Source of the DNA: Burkholderiaceae bacterium
GTDB taxonomy: Bacteria; Pseudomonadota; Gammaproteobacteria; Burkholderiales; Burkholderiaceae_B
Direction of reading: 5' to 3'
Length of the DNA stretch: 64,000 nucleotides
NCBI GenBank assembly: GCA_021208885.1
Contig: JAJOJF010000040.1
Span: forward strand, 1-64,000
Shown here piece after piece: positions 9,658-20,609 of this stretch. Positions within the stretch are counted from its first letter, which is position 1; each line of letters opens with the position of its first letter. Made by a program: the position numbers and the translations under genes. Under the pieces are notes generated by a model, which was not told the origin of the DNA, did no database searches, and saw only the letters and a list, made by a program, of their open reading frames with translations.

Positions 9658-11075
9658 TGTCTGGCTAGCTGGTGAGCGCCGCGTTGGCCGAATAAGCCGT
9701 AAAAGAGCAGCGCCAAGGTGAGCCAAACCGCAAACAGTGTGAATACTGTGCCGCTTAAATTGGCGATCAGGTATATGCAGGCGGCGATGCTGACAATCGG
9801 TGTTGCCGGATAAAACGGCACTCGAAACCCGGATTCTGTCTGCCTGCGCTGGCGCAAAAGGATCAGGGATAGCGCCACGGCAATGAACACCATGAGGGTG
9901 CCCAGGCTAACCATGGCCCACAAGACGTGGCTCGGCAAAAAACCGGCTAAAGGCATTATGGCGATGCCAGCCAACAACGTGCTAGCTCGAGGGCAATGCG
10001 TCTTTGCGTCAATGTTGGCCAGACGCACGGGCAGCAGTCCGTCGCGCGCCATCGCAAAATAGATCCTTGCTTGCCCAAACAGCGTTAGCAACGTTACGCT
10101 AAAGATCGAGATGACCGCGCCTGTAGCCAGCACAATGCTGGTGACACGGCTTTCAGTTGCTCGCAATAAGATCGCAGGCAAGGCGCCGTTGATACCCATA
10201 AATTGGTCGTAGGCCTGCACCCCCAGGCTACTGACGGCGACCAGTACATAGACACTGGTCACAATTACGAGTGCTGCGGTAATGGCGCGTGGAATATTGC
10301 GTTGCGGGTTGATGGCCTCTTCGCTTGCGTTAACCACGGAATCAAGCCCCACAAAGCTAAAGAAAATAATCGCGGCAGCAGTGCTGACACCGGTGATGCC
10401 AAACGGCAGAAAAGGTGCGAAGTGTTCTGCGCGAAACACGGTCAGAGACATGGCAACAAATAAGAGCAGAATGCTGACTTTGGTGATGGTTAGCAATGCA
10501 TTCAAACGAGCGGATTCGCGCGAACCACGCAATAGCAGCAGGGTGCAGAGCGCTACCACGACAATCGCTGGCAGATTGACCACACCAGCACCGCCTGCTT
10601 CAAGCCCTTCGCCGTTTTTAAGAAATGGCGGTTCGCGCCACATCTCAGGAATCGTCCAGCCAATGACCATCTCGATGAGCTGGTTCAGGTATGCACTCCA
10701 GCCAACGGCAACTGCTGCGCCAGCAATGCCCCATTCGAGTAATAGGCAGGCGGCGACCATGACTGCTGCGCCTTCGCCCATGGTGATGTAGGTATAGGTG
10801 TAAGAAGCCCCCGATACTGGCAATGCGCTTGAAACCTCCGCGTAACAGAGCGCAGTCAAGCCGGCCGTCAGTGCGGCGAGCAGGAATGAGACAATGACCG
10901 CCGGTCCAGCCAAGGGGACGGTCTCGGCCATGGCAAAGAAAATCCCCGTGCCCAGGGTACTGCCCACGCCAATTAAGGTTAGTTGAGCCAAGCCGATGGT
11001 GCGGGGCAGTTGCTGTTTGGTGGGAGCGGATGATGGGTTAGGAAGAGGCTTTTTGTGGAAGAAGCGATAGAACAT
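9636..11075 (-). CDS. APC-family amino acid permease (cationic amino acid transporter-like)
   Basis: A 479-residue inner-membrane transporter of the amino acid-polyamine-organocation superfamily. TM1 carries the helix-break motif [16 protein letters not shown] and TM2-TM3 the segment [21 protein letters not shown], as in CAT-type permeases; about 12 hydrophobic segments follow. The cytoplasmic N-terminus is basic. The substrate cannot be fixed from sequence; cationic or broad amino acid uptake is the family norm. Its 3' end overlaps argC by 22 bp. The 449-bp upstream region is shared with divergent erpA. Confidence 0.88.
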   Translation of the reverse strand: MFYRFFHKKPLPNPSSAPTKQQLPRTIGLAQLTLIGVGSTLGTGIFFAMAETVPLAGPAVIVSFLLAALTAGLTALCYAEVSSALPVSGASYTYTYITMGEGAAVMVAACLLLEWGIAGAAVAVGWSAYLNQLIEMVIGWTIPEMWREPPFLKNGEGLEAGGAGVVNLPAIVVVALCTLLLLRGSRESARLNALLTITKVSILLLFVAMSLTVFRAEHFAPFLPFGITGVSTAAAIIFFSFVGLDSVVNASEEAINPQRNIPRAITAALVIVTSVYVLVAVSSLGVQAYDQFMGINGALPAILLRATESRVTSIVLATGAVISIFSVTLLTLFGQARIYFAMARDGLLPVRLANIDAKTHCPRASTLLAGIAIMPLAGFLPSHVLWAMVSLGTLMVFIAVALSLILLRQRRQTESGFRVPFYPATPIVSIAACIYLIANLSGTVFTLFAVWLTLALLFYGLFGQRGAHQLARHQGRMAT

Positions 11076-11524
11076 GAGTTTGATACGGTTTTAGTGAAAC
11101 AAGAATTCCGAAGTGTATGCCTTTATGACAATAGTTTCCAAATAAGTAATTTTTGGATTGCTATGCCTGGCCCTGAAGATTTCACCTCGCTTCGTTTGCA
11201 GCAAAACTCGCCCGGTCAGACTTTATCGGCCGTATCGCTGAAATTGCTGTTGCTTTCGCCTGCCAAAACCGACCTTCTTGTGCCAGAGCGAGCGCGTGGC
11301 AAGGCGCACAGCTCGGCGGGAAACTCGCGGGAAACTCGCGGGAAACGTCTGTGTGAAGCGCCTTGAACCGCCTGAGTTCTAGTGAGAACCGTCACACCTA
11401 GTTGGCACCTGGTCACGCTACATGCCCTTGATAAGCCTAGGGTTTATACGGAGAAAGTGCGGGTTTGAGCGTATCTTGCGCAGACGGACAAATGCCCGTT
11501 AGAAATCGGTAGTGAGGAAAAATC
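11076..11524. other. Intergenic region with 11-bp tandem repeat
   Basis: No convincing gene in these 449 bp between divergent genes. Positions 11316-11346 hold 2.8 copies of the 11-bp unit GCGGGAAACTC. The right side should carry the erpA promoter, and GAGGAAAA precedes the erpA ATG. Confidence 0.5.
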
Positions 11525-11893
11525 ATGAGCAATGTCACTGAAACTGTTGATCTGCAGTCGCCGCCAGAGCCAATTATTTTTACGGAGTCTGCTGCCGATA
11601 AGGTAAGGGACTTGCTCATCGACGAAGGCAACCCAAACCTCAAGTTGCGTGTGTTCGTGCAGGGCGGCGGTTGCTCAGGGTTCCAGTACGGCTTTACCTT
11701 CGATGAAGACATCAACGACGATGACACTGCACTGGAAAAAAACGGAGTGCAGCTGCTCGTTGATCCCATGAGTTTTCAGTATCTTGTTGGCGCTGAAATC
11801 GACTACAAGGAAGACCTTGAGGGCGCACAGTTTGTGATTCGCAATCCCAATGCCACCACCACATGTGGTTGCGGTTCTTCGTTCTCGGTCTAG
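11525..11893 (+). CDS. erpA: Iron-sulfur cluster insertion protein ErpA
   Basis: A-type Fe-S carrier of 122 residues that delivers [4Fe-4S] clusters to apo-proteins. The three cluster ligands are present: Cys in [12 protein letters not shown] and the pair in [11 protein letters not shown] at the C-terminus. The acidic stretch [10 protein letters not shown] is typical of ErpA. A GAGGAAAA ribosome site precedes the ATG. It converges with anmK, leaving a 23-bp gap. Confidence 0.96.
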   Translation: MSNVTETVDLQSPPEPIIFTESAADKVRDLLIDEGNPNLKLRVFVQGGGCSGFQYGFTFDEDINDDDTALEKNGVQLLVDPMSFQYLVGAEIDYKEDLEGAQFVIRNPNATTTCGCGSSFSV

Positions 11894-11916
11894 TCAATGT
11901 CGAGCGATCGCTTGCA

Positions 11917-13017
11917 CTAAGCGGGCCAGCAAGCCCCTAAGATTCGATAGCCATCTGCGCCGGTTACCTCAGGAAGGTTGCCGGCGTTTTTATTGAGGTG
12001 AGCCCAGGCTAGCCACGCAAATGCCAACGCCTCCATGTCTTGGGTGCCAATCCCAAGTGACGCGGTAGTGCTAACTTCAGCATCCCACGCATTGGCTAAT
12101 TGCTTCATGAGCTCCCGATTACGTGCGCCGCCACCGCAAGCGTAGATGGGCACGCCCGCGAGGTCTTGTTTATTGATAGCCATCACTATGGATTGCACTG
12201 TCAGTGCGAGCAGTGTGGCCTGTGTATCGGTTGGCGCAATTGTTTCAAACCCCACCAGACGGCGATCCAGCCAATGCGCGTTAAACAGATCACGCCCGGT
12301 GGATTTGGGTGGCGGCAGGTCAAACCATGGCTCAGAACCGAGGAAGTGTTCGAGCAGCTTTTGATGGGTGCTCCCAGAAGCTGCCCATTGTCCATCCGAG
12401 TCAAATGGTTCGCCGGTATGGCGCTGGCACCAAAGGTCAAGCAACATGTTGGCTGGTCCCGTGTCAAAGCCAATGACGGCTTGGTTGGGCCGCAGCAGGG
12501 TTACGTTGGCTATTCCGCCTAAGTTCAGAATCACACGAGCAGTCTCGGTGCCAAACGCTGCACGATGAAATGCTGGAACGAGTGGAGCACCTTGGCCTCC
12601 GGCGGCCACGTCACGACTGCGAAAGTCTGCTACTACCGAGATGCCCGTTTGTTCCGCAAGTCTGGCCGGTGCCAGCAGTTGAGTGGTGTAACCAAGCTCT
12701 GGGCGGTGACGCACCGTTTGTCCATGTGCGCCAATGGCGGCAATGTCGGCAGGCTTCAGGTTGCTTGTTTCTAGCAGCTTGGCCACAACACGGGCGTAGC
12801 AATCCGACAGGCCATTGGCTGCCATGGCAGCGCGGTGCAGTTCGTTCTCTCCGGGGGCGTTCAGTGTCAACAACTCGTGACGTAAAGCCTCTGGGAGCTC
12901 TACGCTGGCCTGTGCAATGATATCTGGTTGTCCGGTTTCTGAGAATCGGGCCAGCACACCATCAACACCATCGACACTCGTGCCCGACATCAGGCCGATG
13001 GTTCGACAAGCGCTCAT
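11917..13017 (-). CDS. anmK: Anhydro-N-acetylmuramic acid kinase
   Basis: Murein recycling enzyme: phosphorylates and opens 1,6-anhydro-MurNAc to MurNAc-6-phosphate. The 366-residue product has the AnmK signatures IGLMSGTSVDGVDGVL at the N-terminus, IGAHGQTVRHRP, the active-site region VADFRSRDVAAGGQGAPLVP, NLGGIANVT and IGFDTGPANMLLD. I chose the ATG at 13017 (MSACRTIGLMSG); an upstream in-frame start at 13077 would overlap the peptidase gene. It lies 10 bp after the M23 peptidase gene, another cell-wall function, so the two are likely co-transcribed. Confidence 0.95.
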   Translation of the reverse strand: MSACRTIGLMSGTSVDGVDGVLARFSETGQPDIIAQASVELPEALRHELLTLNAPGENELHRAAMAANGLSDCYARVVAKLLETSNLKPADIAAIGAHGQTVRHRPELGYTTQLLAPARLAEQTGISVVADFRSRDVAAGGQGAPLVPAFHRAAFGTETARVILNLGGIANVTLLRPNQAVIGFDTGPANMLLDLWCQRHTGEPFDSDGQWAASGSTHQKLLEHFLGSEPWFDLPPPKSTGRDLFNAHWLDRRLVGFETIAPTDTQATLLALTVQSIVMAINKQDLAGVPIYACGGGARNRELMKQLANAWDAEVSTTASLGIGTQDMEALAFAWLAWAHLNKNAGNLPEVTGADGYRILGACWPA

Positions 13018-13027
13018 GAAAAAAACG

Positions 13028-14366
13028 TCAGCGGCCAGCAACCTGCAGGTTACTGTCAAGATCTTGCAATTCCGCAATGCGTTCTAGCTGGTCGCGCCAA
13101 GGCAATGCCTGCGCGTAGAACTGCTCGCGCTGTTTGTTGTCTAGCACGACCGCTTCGGGCATTTTGATGCCAAGCGGATCAACGGGTTTGTCGTTCACGC
13201 GGAATTCGTAGTGCAAGTGAGGGCCAGTCGACCAGCCAGTTGATCCTACATAGCCAATGATCTCACCCTGGGCGACTCGGTCACCGCGCTTTAAGCCCTT
13301 GGCAAAGCGGCTTTGGTGGGCAAATAAAGTGGTGATGTTGTTGGGATGGCGAAGTACGATCGTTTTGCCATAACCACCCTTGTTGCCGATGAAATCGACA
13401 ATCCCGTCGCCGGTGGCACGAATGGGCGTGCCGGTGGGTGCCGCAAAATCGATACCGGCGTGCATTTTCCAGCGTTTGTGGATTGGGTGCATGCGTTTGC
13501 CAAATGTCGAACTGACGCGGGTAAATGGGATGGCGCTGCGCAGGAACGCAGCTTTCAAGCTTTTGCCGTCCTTGTCGTAATAACCGCCGTTTTGCCCTTC
13601 TGGGGCGAACCACATGGCTTCGATAAGCTTGCCGTCGTTGATGTACTGAACTGCTAGCACGCGCCCAGACCCAGTGGGACGGCCCTCATGCATGCGGGTC
13701 TCGTACAGCACGCGGAACTGGTCACCCTTGCGAATGTCACGCAAAAATCGATTTTTCCGCCCAAAATCTCAGCCATCTGAACCGTCACGCTATCAGGCAC
13801 ACCGGCGCTATCAGTTGCCCCAAAAAGCGATGAGTTAATAACGCCTGCTGCCAAATGCATTTGCGATTCAGTGTCGGCTGAAACTTCCTCGACGGTAAAC
13901 GACTTGTCACCCTGTTTGGTGATCAACAAATACTCGGTCTGGTATTTGCCCTTTTCTCGGCAATCGGTGTGTGGTAGTAGCGGATCCATTTCATGCCACC
14001 ACTGCCGTCAAGAGCTGCTTGTACGATACGGCCAGGCACGAGACCGCGAGCAGCTTTGCGCGTGGCAGCTTCGGACGCGATAAACGCCATGAAGCCTTCT
14101 TCTTCGATACCGAGCCGCTGAAGAATGCTTGCGACGGTGTCGCCCGAGCGAATCCGGGTCTCGATCTTTTGTTCAAACTCCAGGGCGGTAGTGTCGCGAG
14201 CCTCAAGCGGCGGGAGTTGGAACACCAGCGTATCAGTGACGAAGTTTTGCTCGGGCACGATGGTGCGATCTGGTGCAACCATCGCAAAAGCCCCTGCTGC
14301 GACCAATAATCCCACGGCTGATACGCCGAGCACGGTTTTTACGGGTCGTCTGGATTTCACTGGCAT
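13028..14366 (-). pseudogene. M23 family murein endopeptidase, interrupted by two frameshifts
   Basis: Reading across three frames restores one protein of about 447 residues: an N-terminal signal-anchor (residues 10-32), a LysM/OapA-like region (IRSGDTVASILQRLGIEEEG), then a C-terminal M23 domain with HKRWKMHAGIDFAAPTGTPI and the zinc motif GPHLHYEFRVN. The first break is at an A4 run (13952-13955, minus strand) and the second at a T5 run (13743-13747). One added base at each restores KGKYQTEYLLIT and then DFLRDIRKGDQFRV. No other stop or defect is visible, so sequence error is as likely as true loss. It is divergent from tyrS. Confidence 0.85.
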
Positions 14367-14576
14367 TGCGATAAAACCTCGGTTTGTCTAGTAGTGTTTG
14401 TCTGTTTTTGTCAGCACATCACCACGGCCACCCGAAGTGCCCGAAGCAATTCCTGTCATAATGTTAGCTTAATTCTCAAGCACTTAACAACCATTGACTT
14501 GTCGCAATCATCAGGGTTCCTTAGCGGGGGCCGTGTTTGATAACGAGTCGGGGCAACGTTCTTCGTTTCACTGAAC

Positions 14577-15838
14577 ATGAGCAACGCATCTAACACCGAG
14601 CCAGGCATTAAGCCAAGCAACAAGCCTTACCCCGTGACCGAGCGTGTCAAGCACAGTCTGGAGGTTGCCCTTCGCAGCTGCGATGAGCTATTAGTGCAAA
14701 CTGAGTTTGTCCAGAAACTTGCGCGCAGCGAAGCCACCGGCACGCCATTGCGAATCAAGCTTGGGCTTGACCCTACCGCACCTGACATTCACTTGGGTCA
14801 CACGGTGGTGCTGAACAAATTGCGCCAACTGCAGGATTTGGGCCATACAGTGATCTTTCTGATTGGCGACTTTACGTCCATGATTGGTGATCCGTCTGGG
14901 CGCAACACGACCCGGCCGCCGCTGACTCGAGAGCAAATCGAAGAGAACGCAAGAACTTACTATGCCCAGGCCAGTCTGGTGCTTGATCCCGAACGCACCG
15001 AGATTCGCTACAACTCAGAGTGGTGTGACCCGCTCGGTGCGCGCGGCATGATCGAACTGGCCTCGCGCTACACCGTGGCGCGCATGATGGAGCGGGAGGA
15101 CTTTACTCAGCGATTCCGCAATGGTGTGTCGATCTCTGTCCACGAGTTTCTGTATCCGCTCATGCAGGGCTATGACTCGGTCGCGTTGAAAGCTGATCTC
15201 GAACTTGGCGGCACCGATCAAAAGTTCAACTTGCTTGTTGGGCGCGAATTGCAAAAGGAATACGGGCAGGAGCCTCAGTGCATTCTCACCATGCCGTTGC
15301 TTGAAGGCACCGATGGCGTAGAAAAATGTCCAAGTCCAAGGGTAACTATATCGGGATTAGCGAATCCCCGGATTCCATGTTTGGCAAACTCATGTCAATA
15401 TCCGATGTGTTGATGTGGCGCTACTATGAGTTGCTGTCGTTTAAGCCCGTCGCGGAAATCGCAGCGTTAAAGGCTGAAACCGAGGCCGGACGCAACCCCA
15501 AAGATGCGAAGGTAATGCTCGGGATCGAAATTGTGGATCGATTCCACGGTCTTGGCCACGGACAGAAGGCATTTGAGACGTTCGAGGCGCGGTTCAGGGA
15601 TGGCGCTATCCCTGACGAGATGCCGGAAATCTCGATTGCTGAGTCCGAGATTGGTATTCTGAAGGCGTTGCGACAGGCCGGACTGGTTAGTTCCGGCTCT
15701 GAGGCCCAACGTAATGTTGAGCAGGACGGCGTGCGCATCGACGGCGAGAAGGTCTCCGACAAAGGGTTGACTCTAGGGCCAGGTACTTATGTGTTGCAAG
15801 TGGGCAAACGGAAATTTGCCCGTGTTAAGGTGGGTTAA
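14577..15838 (+). pseudogene. tyrS: Tyrosyl-tRNA synthetase, interrupted by one frameshift at KMSKS
   Basis: Charges tRNA-Tyr. The first part (14577 to about 15325) has the class I motif [20 protein letters not shown] and the tyrosine pocket [20 protein letters not shown]. The second part (from 15326) continues at [20 protein letters not shown] and ends in an S4 RNA-binding domain (GVRIDGEKVSDKGLTLGPGT). The frames join at a run of five A (15322-15326); one more A restores [10 protein letters not shown] exactly. TyrS is normally essential and single-copy, so a base-calling error is the simplest explanation. The rest of the coding sequence is intact, about 420 residues. Confidence 0.9.
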
Positions 15839-16050
15839 GGTCGTATTCAAGCAAGACCACTCTTAAATTAAGCTGTCCTTAAGTGCAGCCAGAAGTACAG
15901 CACCAAGTGCTGAACCTGCCGCAATGCCAAACTCATACAAGTTTGGTAAAAGAGAAGGCTGATAGCCGAGACCGGAAATGATATAGCTCGGACCGCGTGA
16001 TGCGGCCCGGCTGGGTGGGTGTCCCACTCTATTTTGATGAGGAGAAGCAC

Positions 16051-16692
16051 ATGGAATTGTCTAGTCACTCGTTCGCAGATCAGGCCTGGATTCCCGAGCA
16101 ATTCGCGTTTGGCAAGATTGATCCACAGTCCCACGTGGCACTGTCCGAGAACATCAACCCGCATCTGTCGTGGGAAGACGCACCGGCTCACACCAAGTCG
16201 TTCGTGGTGATTTGTCACGACCCGGATGTGCCCAGTAAACCTGATGACGTTAACCAAGAAGGACGTGAAATCCCGGAAGATTTGCCGCGCGTCGGTTTTT
16301 TTCACTGGGTATTGGTCGATTTGCCGGCTGATAAAACCGAAATTGTCGAGGGTGAATACAGCTTCGAGGTCACGCCTCGTGGCAAGGGTGGCCCGCTAGC
16401 TGCCAACGATACACGTCAGGGCGTTAACGACTACACCAACTGGTTCGCCAGCGACCGCGACATGTCTGGCGACTATTTTGGCTACGACGGCCCATGCCCG
16501 CCTTGGAACGACTCGATTCTGCACCGTTATGTCTTTACGGTGTACGCGCTTGATCTAGAGAAATTGCCCCTTGAGGGTAAGTTCAACGGCCAACAGGTGC
16601 TTGACGCCATGGACGGACACATTCTGGACAAAGTCAGCTTGACGGGCATCTACACCCTCAACCCCCGGCTAGCTCCTGCGCAGGTCGGCTAA
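16051..16692 (+). CDS. YbhB/YbcL family phosphatidylethanolamine-binding-like protein
   Basis: A 213-residue PEBP-fold protein. It has the family core KSFVVICHDPDVPSKPDD (DPDxP motif) near residue 60, FFHWVLVDLP, and the C-terminal YDGPCPPWNDSILHRYVFTV motif. AGGAG nine bases before the ATG at 16051 fixes the start. No signal peptide is visible. Ligand and role are unknown for bacterial members; E. coli YbhB and YbcL are the closest described relatives. It stands alone between tyrS and glyA. Confidence 0.9.
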   Translation: MELSSHSFADQAWIPEQFAFGKIDPQSHVALSENINPHLSWEDAPAHTKSFVVICHDPDVPSKPDDVNQEGREIPEDLPRVGFFHWVLVDLPADKTEIVEGEYSFEVTPRGKGGPLAANDTRQGVNDYTNWFASDRDMSGDYFGYDGPCPPWNDSILHRYVFTVYALDLEKLPLEGKFNGQQVLDAMDGHILDKVSLTGIYTLNPRLAPAQVG

Positions 16693-16817
16693 GCGCGACT
16701 AGCTGGGCGTGACGGTACAATAAACGCCTGAAACAAAAGCAACACATCCAAGACCCCTGTGTAGTGGCGATTAGCTACTGCACAGCTCTTTTTACTTTTT
16801 ATTGCCAGGACCCGTCC

Positions 16818-18062
16818 ATGTTTGACCGCACCCTCACGCTTGACCGAGTTGACCCCGAAGTCTGGAGCGCCATCCAGAAAGAAGACCAGCGTCAGGAACA
16901 GCACATTGAGCTGATTGCCTCTGAGAACTACACCAGCCCGGCTGTCATGCAAGCGCAGGGTTCACAGATGACCAACAAGTATGCCGAGGGTTATCCTGGC
17001 AAGCGCTACTACGGCGGTTGTGAGTACGTGGACATCGTGGAACAACTTGCGATTGACCGCTTGAAGCAACTATTTGGTGCTGAAGCGGCCAACGTGCAGC
17101 CAAACTCGGGCTCGCAAGCCAACCAGGCGGTGTACCTGGCCGTGCTAAAGCCGGGTGATTCGGTACTCGGCATGAGCTTGGCCGAAGGCGGTCACTTGAC
17201 CCATGGCGCGAGCGTCAACGCATCGGGCAAGTTGTACAACTTTCATCAGTACGGCTTGGACGCCAATGAGGTGCTTGACTATGCGCGTGTCGAAGAGCTG
17301 GCCAAAGAGCACAAGCCCAAGTTGATTGTCGCCGGCGCCTCGGCTTATTCGTTGAAGATGGATTTTGAGCGGTTTGCGCAGATTGCCAAAGATAACGGCG
17401 CGCTTTTCCTGGTCGATCTGGCGCATTACTCTGGCTTGGTTGCAGGGGGTGCTTACCCCAATCCGGTTCCTTATGCTGATTTTGTGACATCAACAACTCA
17501 CAAAGGCCTGCGTGGCCCGCGCGGCGGCGTGATCATGATGAAAGCTGAGCACGAGAAAATCATCAACTCTGCGATTTTCCCTGGCATTCAAGGTGGTCCC
17601 TTGATGCATGTGATCGCTGCCAAGGCGGTGGCGTTTAAAGAGGCACTTGACCCTAGCTTTAAAGATTACGCTGCCCAGGTTGTTAAAAACGCCCAGGTTC
17701 TCGCTGAAACTTTGGTCAAGCGCGGGCTTCGAATTGTCTCGGGCAAGACCGAGAGCCATGTCATGCTTGTTGACCTGCGCGCCAAGGGCATCACCGGCAA
17801 GGACGCTGAAAAGGCCTTGGGTGAGGCTCACATCACCGTCAACAAAAACGCCATCCCCAACGACCCGGAAAAGCCGTTTGTCACCAGTGGCGTTCGGTTG
17901 GGCACACCAGCCATGACCACGCGCGGATTTAAAGAGGCCGAGGCCGAGTTGACCGGCAACTTGATCGCCGATGTGCTTGACAAGCCAACCGATGAGGCGA
18001 ACCTGAATGCCGTGCGTGAGCGGGTGCATGCGTTGACATCAGCTTTTCCGGTTTATCGCTAA
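16818..18062 (+). CDS. glyA: Serine hydroxymethyltransferase
   Basis: PLP enzyme of 414 residues interconverting serine and glycine with tetrahydrofolate, the main one-carbon source. The N-terminal [36 protein letters not shown] and PLP-lysine segment [15 protein letters not shown] are intact. The start is the ATG at 16818 behind CAGGA. nrdR follows 11 bp downstream, so glyA-nrdR-ribD probably form one transcript, as in many betaproteobacteria. Confidence 0.97.
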   Translation: MFDRTLTLDRVDPEVWSAIQKEDQRQEQHIELIASENYTSPAVMQAQGSQMTNKYAEGYPGKRYYGGCEYVDIVEQLAIDRLKQLFGAEAANVQPNSGSQANQAVYLAVLKPGDSVLGMSLAEGGHLTHGASVNASGKLYNFHQYGLDANEVLDYARVEELAKEHKPKLIVAGASAYSLKMDFERFAQIAKDNGALFLVDLAHYSGLVAGGAYPNPVPYADFVTSTTHKGLRGPRGGVIMMKAEHEKIINSAIFPGIQGGPLMHVIAAKAVAFKEALDPSFKDYAAQVVKNAQVLAETLVKRGLRIVSGKTESHVMLVDLRAKGITGKDAEKALGEAHITVNKNAIPNDPEKPFVTSGVRLGTPAMTTRGFKEAEAELTGNLIADVLDKPTDEANLNAVRERVHALTSAFPVYR

Positions 18063-18073
18063 GAGTCACATAG

Positions 18074-18544
18074 ATGAAGTGTCCGTTTTGCGGTCATGCC
18101 GAAACATTGGTTGTGGATTCGCGCACGGGCGAAGACGGCAACTTCGTGCGTCGCCGACGGCGCTGCGAGAAGTGTGACAGGCGCTTCACGACGTACGAGC
18201 GGGCCGAATTGGCCATGCCCACGGTGGTCAAGCGCAACGGCAGCCGCAATGAGTACGACCCACAAAAGCTTCAAGCCAGTCTTAGGCTGGCACTGCGCAA
18301 GCGCCCCGTGAGCACCGACCAGATTGATCAGGTGGTGCATCGCATTGAAGAGAGTCTGTTGACCAGCGGCGATCGCGAAGTCACAACTGAAAAAATAGGC
18401 TCCTTGGTGATGCAGGAGCTAAACAAACTCGACAAGGTGGCCTACGTTCGGTTTGCGTCCGTTTACAAGAGTTTCGAGGACATCGGTGAGTTCGTGCAAG
18501 CGATCAAGGAAATGCAAAAGCCACTGCGCAAGCGCGATGGCTAG
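18074..18544 (+). CDS. nrdR: Transcriptional repressor NrdR
   Basis: A 156-residue ATP/dATP-sensing repressor of ribonucleotide reductase genes. The N-terminal zinc ribbon has [17 protein letters not shown] and [15 protein letters not shown] (four Cys), followed by an ATP-cone ([20 protein letters not shown]). It lies in the glyA operon. Its expected target, two NrdR boxes before nrdA, is visible at 455-501. Confidence 0.97.
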   Translation: MKCPFCGHAETLVVDSRTGEDGNFVRRRRRCEKCDRRFTTYERAELAMPTVVKRNGSRNEYDPQKLQASLRLALRKRPVSTDQIDQVVHRIEESLLTSGDREVTTEKIGSLVMQELNKLDKVAYVRFASVYKSFEDIGEFVQAIKEMQKPLRKRDG

Positions 18545-18561
18545 GCAAAGAACCCGGTCGC

Positions 18562-19736
18562 ATGTTTGAATCCCAGCCCACTCTCGATCAAGCTACGTTA
18601 GATCAGGCCTTCATGGCGCGTGCTCTAGAGCTTGCCGAGTCTGGGCTGTATGTGCCCACACCCAACCCGAGAGTCGGTTGTGTGATTGTCAAAAACGGCC
18701 AGATTGTCGCCGAAGGTGTGACGCAGGCTGCCGGACAAGCCCATGCCGAAGTCATGGCGCTCAGAGATCTCGCACAAAAAGGCCTCTCGGCTCAAGGTAC
18801 AACCGTTTATGTGTCGCTTGAGCCCTGCAGCCATCACGGCAAAACCCCCCCTTGTACTGACGCACTCGTTAACGCACAACCAGCGCGAGTGGTGGTTGCC
18901 CATGTGGATCCATACCCGCGGTATCGGGACGGGGCATCGCGGCACTCAGAAGTGCGGGCATCGAGGTCACGGTTGGCGTGCTGGCCCAAGAAGCACTCGA
19001 GATCAATCCAGGCTTTGTGTCACGCATGGTGCGTGGCACGCCTTATGCATGGGCCAAGATTGCCGCTTCCATGGACAGGTTTACTGCCTTGCCTGATGGG
19101 CAGTCGCAGTGGATCACGGGACCTGAGGCGCGTGCTGATGGCCATCACTGGCGAGCCCGCAGCTGCTTGGTGTTAACTGGCATTGGCACAGTCAGAGCCG
19201 ATGACCCGCAGTTAAATGTGCGTGATGTTCAAACTGCGCGCCAGCCCAAGCGTGCGGTCATTGACCCCAAACTTGAAATTCCTGATCATGCCAAGTTACT
19301 GCAAATACCAGGCCTGATTCTGTTTGCTGCAAGCCCTGATGCTGTCCGGGTAGCTCAACTGGAAAAGCTCGGTGCAGCGGTGGTTAACCTGCCAGAAGCA
19401 GATAACCCAGACCGTGTCGATATGAACGCGGTGATGCAGTGGCTGGCTGAACATGACATCAACGAGGTGCACGTCGAGGCGGGCGCGGGCATTAATGGGG
19501 CGCTGTGGCGTGCAGGCTGTGTGGATGAGCTGATTCTTTATCTTGCCCCGACTTTCCTGGGCCACGGCATGCCCATGCTCGACATCCCGGGCATTGACCA
19601 GCTGTCTGAAGCCGATCGGCTAAGCTTTGTTGATCACGGCAACGTTGGTAAAGACATTCGGATTCGCGCGCGCAAGACTGATCGCTGGCAGGAGTTAGTG
19701 GATCATATTGCCAACAGCAATGCGCAGCACCAATAG
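18562..19736 (+). pseudogene. ribD: Riboflavin biosynthesis deaminase/reductase RibD, interrupted by one frameshift
   Basis: Bifunctional enzyme for the second and third steps of riboflavin synthesis. The N-terminal deaminase part has the zinc motifs HAEVMAL and PCSHHGKTPPC. The C-terminal reductase part has PYAWAKIAASMDRFTALPDG and VHVEAGAGINGALWRAG. The frame changes at CCC (18915-18917): adding one C gives HVDPYPAVSGRGIAALRSAG, the family sequence. No other defect is visible. Because riboflavin synthase follows intact, and because of the similar breaks in tyrS and the M23 gene, sequence error is likely. Confidence 0.9.
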
Positions 19737-19775
19737 ACTATCTATCTCAATATAGAACCTAACGCTGGACAGATT

Positions 19776-20390
19776 ATGTTTACAGGGATTGTGGCCACAA
19801 CCGGCCAGATTGAAACGGTACGAGCCGTTGGCAACGATCAAGACAGTGGCGTGCGGCTAGTGATTCACGCCAATGACCTCGGCCTGTCTGATGTCGGTTT
19901 GGGTGATTCGATTGCAATCCAGGGTGCTTGCATGACGGTGACCTCTATGCCCGATGACCAACACTTTACGGTCGACGTTTCGCGCGAGAGTTTGAACAAG
20001 ACTGTTGGGCTAGATAAGCCCGGCCCAGTGAATCTGGAGAAGTCGTTGCGCATAGGCGACCAGATTGGTGGTCACCTGGTGTCGGGCCATGTCGATGGCT
20101 TAGGCAAAGTGACACGATTTGAGCCGGTGGGCGAGTCGTGGGAGTTGGTCATAATTTCGCCTAAAGAGCTTGGCATGTACCTGGCTTACAAAGGTTCGAT
20201 CACCGTCAATGGCGTGAGTCTGACTGTTAATCGGGTAACAGACCATCAAGAGGGCACCGAGTTCAGTGTCAATTTGATCCCGCACACGGTCGAAGTCACC
20301 ACGCTTAAACATCTGAGGGCTGGCGATGCGGTCAATCTAGAGGTCGATACGATTGCGCGTTATGTGCAGCGGATGATGGCGTTTAAGTGA
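19776..20390 (+). CDS. ribE: Riboflavin synthase, alpha subunit
   Basis: Dismutates two 6,7-dimethyl-8-ribityllumazines to riboflavin. The 204-residue product contains two lumazine-binding repeats: MFTGIVATTGQIETVRAVG at the N-terminus, and the second beginning near residue 98 at VSGHVDGLGKVTRFEPVGES, with ITVNGVSLTVNRV. It follows ribD by 39 bp. In related genomes ribBA and ribH usually come next, but here a small ORF, tRNA-Ser and an island follow. Confidence 0.95.
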   Translation: MFTGIVATTGQIETVRAVGNDQDSGVRLVIHANDLGLSDVGLGDSIAIQGACMTVTSMPDDQHFTVDVSRESLNKTVGLDKPGPVNLEKSLRIGDQIGGHLVSGHVDGLGKVTRFEPVGESWELVIISPKELGMYLAYKGSITVNGVSLTVNRVTDHQEGTEFSVNLIPHTVEVTTLKHLRAGDAVNLEVDTIARYVQRMMAFK

Positions 20391-20399
20391 GTCGGCTAA

Positions 20400-20609
20400 T
20401 TGGTAAAGGTAGCGTTGGGTACTTCAGTCAACTATTTATTAGATTTTTCTCTGGGACGAATCACCGACGAGCAAGCCAAGCGCTTGCTGCTGATCGATAG
20501 CGACGAGGATTTGTTTCTGATGATGGCTCAAGCTCATTTGCCCATGCCAAGGCTCTCTGAAAAAGAGACCAATAAGATGGCCAAACGTCTGCATAAGCTG
20601 TTGCCATGA
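20400..20609 (+). CDS. Small protein, possibly an orphan antitoxin
   Basis: A 69-residue ORF with a non-ATG start (TTG at 20400, or GTG at 20403), 9 bp after ribE. The C-terminal stretch MMAQAHLPMPRLSEKETNKM resembles, from memory, small antitoxins paired with PIN-domain toxins. No intact toxin follows: an ATG at 20607 opens only about 22 codons before a stop. It may be the remnant of a pair cut short beside the tRNA locus, or an unrelated small protein. Confidence 0.4.
   Translation: MVKVALGTSVNYLLDFSLGRITDEQAKRLLLIDSDEDLFLMMAQAHLPMPRLSEKETNKMAKRLHKLLP

Noticed and set aside
15320-15330. Programmed frameshifting in tyrS
   Set aside because: The A5 run is not a known slippery heptamer, no downstream pseudoknot is obvious, and neighbouring core genes show the same kind of one-base loss.
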